Notes under the pieces: generated by a model
Seen by the model: the letters and a program-made list of their open reading frames with translations, nothing else
Database searches by the model: none
Told to the model about the DNA's origin: nothing
Made by a program: the position numbers and the translations under genes
Shown: in pieces, positions 62,321-64,000 of the stretch
Numbering within the stretch: the first letter of the stretch is position 1
Layout of the letters: each line of letters starts with the position of its first letter
Assembly: GCF_017873855.1 (NCBI RefSeq)
Contig: NZ_JAGGKR010000001.1
Coordinates: forward strand, 682,001-746,000
DNA length: 64,000 nucleotides
Origin: Methanolinea mesophila
GTDB taxonomy: Archaea > Halobacteriota > Methanomicrobia > Methanomicrobiales > Methanospirillaceae
Direction: 5' to 3'

Positions 62321-63307
62321 ATGAATCCCGAGATCGCAGAACTCAATGCGTCGGCGGCCGGATACGCCGCCGCGCTCGACCGGGTCCGCACCGAGATGAG
62401 CAAAGTGATCGTGGGGCAGCGGGAGGTGATGGACAGGATGCTCGCCGCACTCTGCGCCGACGGGCACATCCTTCTCGAAGGCGTCCCAGGTATTGCGAAG
62501 ACCCTCATGGTGCGCACCCTCGCGGGGTGCCTGGACTGCAGCTTCGCCCGGCTCCAGTTCACCCCCGATCTCCTCCCCGCGGACATCACCGGGACCAAGA
62601 TCTTCAACCGGAAAGACTCGAGTTTTTCCACGGTAAAAGGGCCCATTTTTGTCAATTTCCTCCTGGCGGACGAGATCAACCGGGCCCCCCCGAAGGTCCA
62701 GTCCGCACTCCTCGAGGCGATGCAGGAACGGCAGGTCACCATCCAGGGAGAGACCTTTCCCATAGTCCGGCCGTTCCTGGTGCTCGCCACGCAGAACCCC
62801 ATCGAGTCCGAGGGCACCTATCCACTCCCCGAGGCGCAGACCGACCGGTTCATGTTCAAGGTCATGATGGGCTATCCCACGCTTGACGACGAGATCGAGA
62901 TCATGAACCGGTTCGCGGAGGAAGAGTGCAGCCAGGTGTGCAGGGTGCTCGCCCGTTCCGAACTCGACGGGCTCCAGGCATTCACCCGATGGGTGTACAC
63001 GGACCCCGCCGTGAAGCGGTACGTCGCGGAACTTACCAGCGCAACCCGCGACCCTGCCTCGTTCGGGCTCGACCCCGCCGACCACATACGGTACGGTGCC
63101 TCTCCCAGGGCCTCCATCTTCATGATCCTCGGCGCAAAAGCGACGGCGCTCATGGACCGGAGAGGCTACGTGGTCCCGGAAGACGTAAGGGCGGTCGCAC
63201 ACGACGTGCTCCGCCACAGGATCGTCCTGACCTACGAGGCCGAGGCCGACGGAATGACCACGGACCAGGCGATCGACGCCATACTCCGGGAAGTCCCGGT
63301 GCCCTGA
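62321..63307 (+). CDS. moxR: MoxR-type AAA+ ATPase
   Basis: A 328-residue AAA+ protein of the MoxR family: Walker A GVPGIAKT near 53, Walker B LLADEINRAPPK near 110, sensor ATQNPIESEGTYPLPEAQ near 150 and arginine finger DRF. MoxR ATPases act as chaperones, often with DUF58 and VWA proteins. It starts 13 bases after the anchored cohesin gene on the same strand and is followed by DUF58 after 10 bases. Confidence 0.94.
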   Translation: MNPEIAELNASAAGYAAALDRVRTEMSKVIVGQREVMDRMLAALCADGHILLEGVPGIAKTLMVRTLAGCLDCSFARLQFTPDLLPADITGTKIFNRKDSSFSTVKGPIFVNFLLADEINRAPPKVQSALLEAMQERQVTIQGETFPIVRPFLVLATQNPIESEGTYPLPEAQTDRFMFKVMMGYPTLDDEIEIMNRFAEEECSQVCRVLARSELDGLQAFTRWVYTDPAVKRYVAELTSATRDPASFGLDPADHIRYGASPRASIFMILGAKATALMDRRGYVVPEDVRAVAHDVLRHRIVLTYEAEADGMTTDQAIDAILREVPVP

Positions 63308-63317
63308 AGGAGGACCG

Positions 63318-64000
63318 ATGCAGGACGCGACCTCACCCGGAGACCGGAGTTCCAAAAGGAGCAGGAGGTTCCGGAGACTCGAGCGCGCCATGATACCCAT
63401 GGATCTGCGGTCGTCCGGGCTCGCGGCAGGAGTACATCGTTCGACCTTCAAGGGCCACGGGATCGAGTTCTCGGATCTCAGGGAGTACGTCCCGGGCGAC
63501 GACCTCAGGGCCATCGACTGGAAGGTCACCGCCCGTCTCGACCAGCCGTTCACCCGGCTGCTCACCGAGGAACGCGACCTGACGCTGTGTCTCGTCGTGG
63601 ACATCTCCGGTTCCACCGGCTTTGGTTCCCTCGCGAGCAAAGTCGATACGGCACGGGAGATCGCCGGCAGCCTCGCGGTCTCCGCGCTCCGCCACCACGA
63701 CGCGGTCGGGCTCATGCTCTTCTCCGACGGGGTGGAGAAGTACGTCCCCCCCGGAAAGGGCAGACGTCACGTCCTCGAGGTCTTAAACACCCTCTTCGAG
63801 CACACGCCTGTTTCCGGGAGGAGCGATATCGCCCCCGCGCTCCGCCACCTCGCGCATTCGCTCGCGAGACAGTCCTCGGTAATCCTCATCTCGGACTTCC
63901 TCCTGCCACCCTGCCGGAGGGAACTCGCCGTGATGAAAAAAAGACACCAGGTCTTTGCGATAAGGATCTCGGACCCGAGGGAGGAGGAGATTCCCGACGT
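63318..64000 (+). CDS. DUF58 domain protein (partial, runs off the window)
   Basis: The first 227 codons of a DUF58 protein: GIEFSDLREYVPGDDLRAID near residues 48-67 is the DUF58 hallmark, and CLVVDISGSTG begins a VWA-like fold with a MIDAS-type DxSxS. In this family the protein usually works with the MoxR ATPase encoded directly before it. SD AGGAGGA precedes the ATG. The two hydrophobic helices that often precede DUF58 are absent here. Confidence 0.9.
   Translation, partial: MQDATSPGDRSSKRSRRFRRLERAMIPMDLRSSGLAAGVHRSTFKGHGIEFSDLREYVPGDDLRAIDWKVTARLDQPFTRLLTEERDLTLCLVVDISGSTGFGSLASKVDTAREIAGSLAVSALRHHDAVGLMLFSDGVEKYVPPGKGRRHVLEVLNTLFEHTPVSGRSDIAPALRHLAHSLARQSSVILISDFLLPPCRRELAVMKKRHQVFAIRISDPREEEIPD

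Noticed and set aside
60811-62817. A 668-codon minus-strand frame across dockerin, cohesin and moxR genes
   Set aside because: It covers parts of three well-supported genes on the other strand and shows no domain.

Overview
The window is about 64 kb of GC-rich archaeal DNA, almost certainly from a methanogen of the order Methanomicrobiales. I infer this from a bifunctional Fae-Hps gene, a proteasome beta subunit next to the termination nuclease aCPSF1/FttA, a tRNA-Trp whose intron is a box C/D guide RNA, SD motifs of the GGAGGTGAT type, archaeal TATA boxes, and many PKD/PEGA surface proteins. A bacterial-type ruvC-ruvA-ruvB operon is also present; most archaea use other Holliday junction enzymes. 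I cannot name genus or species.

Layout. 0-8.8 kb: end of psmB, aCPSF1/FttA, an MFS transporter, a Ppx/GppA-HD phosphatase, a small membrane protein, then a DtxR-type regulator with a ZnuABC-like metal importer. 8.8-9.4 kb: the first array of two alternating palindromic repeats (here called A and B). 9.5-17.5 kb: a cohesin/PEGA/PKD lipoprotein, ruvCAB (ruvA seems to start at ACG), a 76-bp tandem repeat, then CHAD and polyphosphate kinase. 17.6-21.7 kb: a Mut7-C protein, a radical SAM enzyme, a small zinc ribbon, UMP kinase, tRNA-Pro and endonuclease III. 21.7-22.4 kb: second A/B array. 22.4-42 kb: SAM-nucleoside salvage (deaminase and phosphorylase), nicotinate phosphoribosyltransferase, tRNA-Ala, a DUF47/Pit phosphate pair, a histidine kinase, an acyl-CoA synthetase, tRNA-Trp, Fae-Hps, a diadenylate-cyclase-like protein, several conserved membrane or hypothetical proteins, MscS, and a probable ADP-ribosyltransferase with a small partner ORF.

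42.3-47.3 kb holds an ECF-type transporter operon read leftward: a TiaS-like protein, a membrane-anchored extracellular protein, an S-like membrane subunit, a leader of degenerate repeats, a fused double ATPase with a 51-bp repeat in its tail, and the T subunit. 47.5-62.3 kb, read rightward, is a surface-protein cluster. Four proteins share an unrecognised two-module region (called M1 and M2), three proteins end in almost identical dockerins, and two carry cohesins, one of them membrane-anchored. A third cohesin sits in the lipoprotein at 9.5 kb. The window ends with MoxR and DUF58 genes.

The strongest candidate for an undescribed system is this cohesin-dockerin cluster together with the ECF operon. 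The anchored ECF-operon protein carries the same M1 and M2 modules in reversed order (M2 then M1). This suggests, as inference only, that dockerin-tethered M1-M2 proteins assemble on anchored cohesins and serve ligand capture or surface structure linked to the importer. No glycoside hydrolase or other catalytic domain is visible in the dockerin proteins, so this is not a classical cellulosome.
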